A DNA stretch of 64,000 nucleotides from the NCBI RefSeq assembly GCF_900104305.1, contig NZ_FNJC01000004.1, positions 124,001 through 188,000 of the forward strand, written 5' to 3'. The position numbers and the translations under genes are program-made. Below are positions 63,061 through 64,000 of this stretch, in pieces (the stretch's first letter is position 1; every line of letters begins with the position of its first letter). The stretch comes from Filomicrobium insigne. GTDB taxonomy: Bacteria; Pseudomonadota; Alphaproteobacteria; Rhizobiales; Hyphomicrobiaceae. The notes beneath the pieces were generated by a model that was given only the letters and a program-made list of their open reading frames with translations, was not told the origin of the DNA and did not search any database.

Positions 63061-63361
63061 GTGAACCGAATGAAATTATCATCTTTTTAGGCTGCATTAT
63101 TGTTAATCGCATCGCGCGCATCAGGGCGCGGACAACGGGCGAGGGATCGGCGATGTACGCCGGCAGAGACCCGTAAAAGTCGGAGGAAACGTCGGACTTG
63201 GCGAAGGTCACTTCAGGACGTTCTGGAGGCCAACAAGATCCGATTCAGATGATCATGTCCGGCCGTACCGCGGCTGAACTGTGCCAGCACTTGGAGTCGG
63301 TCTCACGGAACCGGACAGCTGCTCGGCCGAACGGTCAATCATGTCTTCAAGGAGGAACCCC
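63061..63361. promoter_or_regulatory. Divergent LysR-tctC control region
   Basis: About 300 bp with outward-facing genes on both sides. It should contain the LysR operator, though no clear T-N11-A dyad was identified by eye. Open frames here look spurious. Confidence 0.4.
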
Positions 63362-64000
63362 ATGAAAACTCCAACAAGAGCGATTGCTACGGCGATTGCC
63401 TTCGCAACCCTAGGCGTCGGTTCGGTGCTGGCTGCGGACTTTCCGAGCAAGCCGATCGACTACATCATTCCGTTCAATGCTGGCGGCGAGTCCGATATTT
63501 CGGCGCGTTTTCAGCAATCTGTTTGGGAAAAGCATGCCGGCAAGCCGGTGGTGATCCAATATATGGCGGGTGCGGGAGGTGCGCAGGCCTGGTCGAAGCT
63601 GAACGGCATGGAATCCGACGGCCATACGATCATGGGCATCAACCTGCCACATACGGTGTTGCAGCCCATGATCAAGGATGTCGGCTACAAGACCGACGAC
63701 CTGACGCCGGTTCATTATTTCCACTACACGCCAAACGCGATTTTCGTTCCGAAGGACAGCAAGTTCAAAACGCTCAAGGACCTCGTCGAATTCGCGAAGG
63801 CTAACCCCGGCGTCGTAACATTCGCAGGTTCCGGGTCTAACTCCGCAAACCACCTCGCGGCCGCGCAATTCAACGAACTGGCCGGAGTAAAGACGACCTA
63901 TATTCCCTTCAGTGGCACTGGGCCGGCCATCACCGCGCTCGTTGGAAGCCAGACGTTGGCAGGCTTCAACTATGCACCGTCGGGTATCAAGCAAGGTGAT
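63362..64000 (+). CDS. Tripartite tricarboxylate transporter binding protein (TctC/Bug), cut by right edge
   Basis: At least 213 residues, open at the window end. The ATG at 63362 has GAGGAA upstream. A signal peptide (IATAIAFATLGVGSVLAADF) leads to the Bug-type fold: IDYIIPFNAGGESDISARF, VVIQYMAGAGGAQAWSKLNG and FAGSGSNSANHLAAAQFNEL. Such proteins bind carboxylic acids for the TctAB permease, which probably lies beyond the edge. It is likely controlled by the divergent LysR gene. The ligand is unknown. Confidence 0.92.
   Translation, partial: MKTPTRAIATAIAFATLGVGSVLAADFPSKPIDYIIPFNAGGESDISARFQQSVWEKHAGKPVVIQYMAGAGGAQAWSKLNGMESDGHTIMGINLPHTVLQPMIKDVGYKTDDLTPVHYFHYTPNAIFVPKDSKFKTLKDLVEFAKANPGVVTFAGSGSNSANHLAAAQFNELAGVKTTYIPFSGTGPAITALVGSQTLAGFNYAPSGIKQGD

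Noticed and set aside
63410-63994. Leftward 194-residue open frame at the right edge
   Set aside because: It is antisense to the TctC-type gene, which has a signal peptide, ribosome site and recognisable family motifs.

Overview
The window reads as chromosome from a methylotrophic alphaproteobacterium of the Hyphomicrobium type. The evidence is two lanthanide-type (XoxF) methanol dehydrogenases, a full pqqABCDE operon, the tetrahydromethanopterin (H4MPT)/methylofuran C1 oxidation genes, an alphaproteobacterial-style NDUFS4 gene, and high-GC coding sequence. The genus is an inference from gene content. No phage, insertion sequence, CRISPR array or rRNA was recognised.

Layout. 0-2.4 kb: the N-terminal part of a repeat-rich trimeric-autotransporter-like adhesin running off the left edge. 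3-5.7 kb: an unknown exported protein and a PAS-PAS-HWE hybrid histidine kinase. 6.0-10.7 kb: a molybdenum hydroxylase pair overlapping a soxXYZA block that has no soxB or soxCD. 10.7-14.5 kb: a Fur/Zur regulator, a glutamate dehydrogenase, a pentapeptide-repeat protein and a DUF1194 protein. 14.5-16.3 kb: fhcD-fhcC without fhcA or fhcB. 16.6-26.2 kb: the xox region (MxaD-like protein, beta-propeller, two unknown periplasmic proteins, SoxYZ-like fused carrier, zinc hydrolase, xoxF, xoxG, xoxJ and a CxxxCW rhodanese-like protein). 26.2-31.3 kb: a leftward ABC transporter operon resembling the lanthanide-transport (lut) cluster of Methylorubrum extorquens. 31.6-39.0 kb: a tight rightward operon that starts with a DUF3280-like protein and a second ABC importer, then runs directly into methylofuran and pterin biosynthesis genes (mfnB, folB, mfnE-like, flavoprotein, DHPS-like, DUF447). 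39.4-49.1 kb: the rest of the H4MPT gene set (mfnF-like, HisA-like, fae, CitG-like, two ATP-grasp ligases, mch, mtdB, mptG, a pterin dehydratase and folK). 49.2-53.3 kb: cytochrome c and pqqABCDE. 53.6-57.7 kb: housekeeping genes with tRNA-Pro and tRNA-Arg. 57.7-58.5 kb: a gene-free stretch ending in two matching operator-like dyads. 58.5-60.3 kb: a second, orphan xoxF. 60.5-64 kb: an AHSA1-PPOX fusion with its ArsR regulator, a LysR regulator and a TctC-type binding protein cut by the right edge.

How it fits together. PqqABCDE makes the cofactor for XoxF. XoxF oxidises methanol in the periplasm and passes electrons to XoxG; XoxJ and the nearby periplasmic proteins serve the dehydrogenase, and the lut-like transporter probably handles lanthanides. 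Formaldehyde is captured by Fae on H4MPT and oxidised through MtdB, Mch and FhcD/FhcC, using H4MPT and methylofuran made by enzymes encoded between these genes. The strongest candidate for an undescribed system is the ABC importer plus DUF3280-like protein placed at the head of the methylofuran/H4MPT operon, divergent from the lut-like operon. The second most interesting item is the orphan xoxF with its paired dyads.
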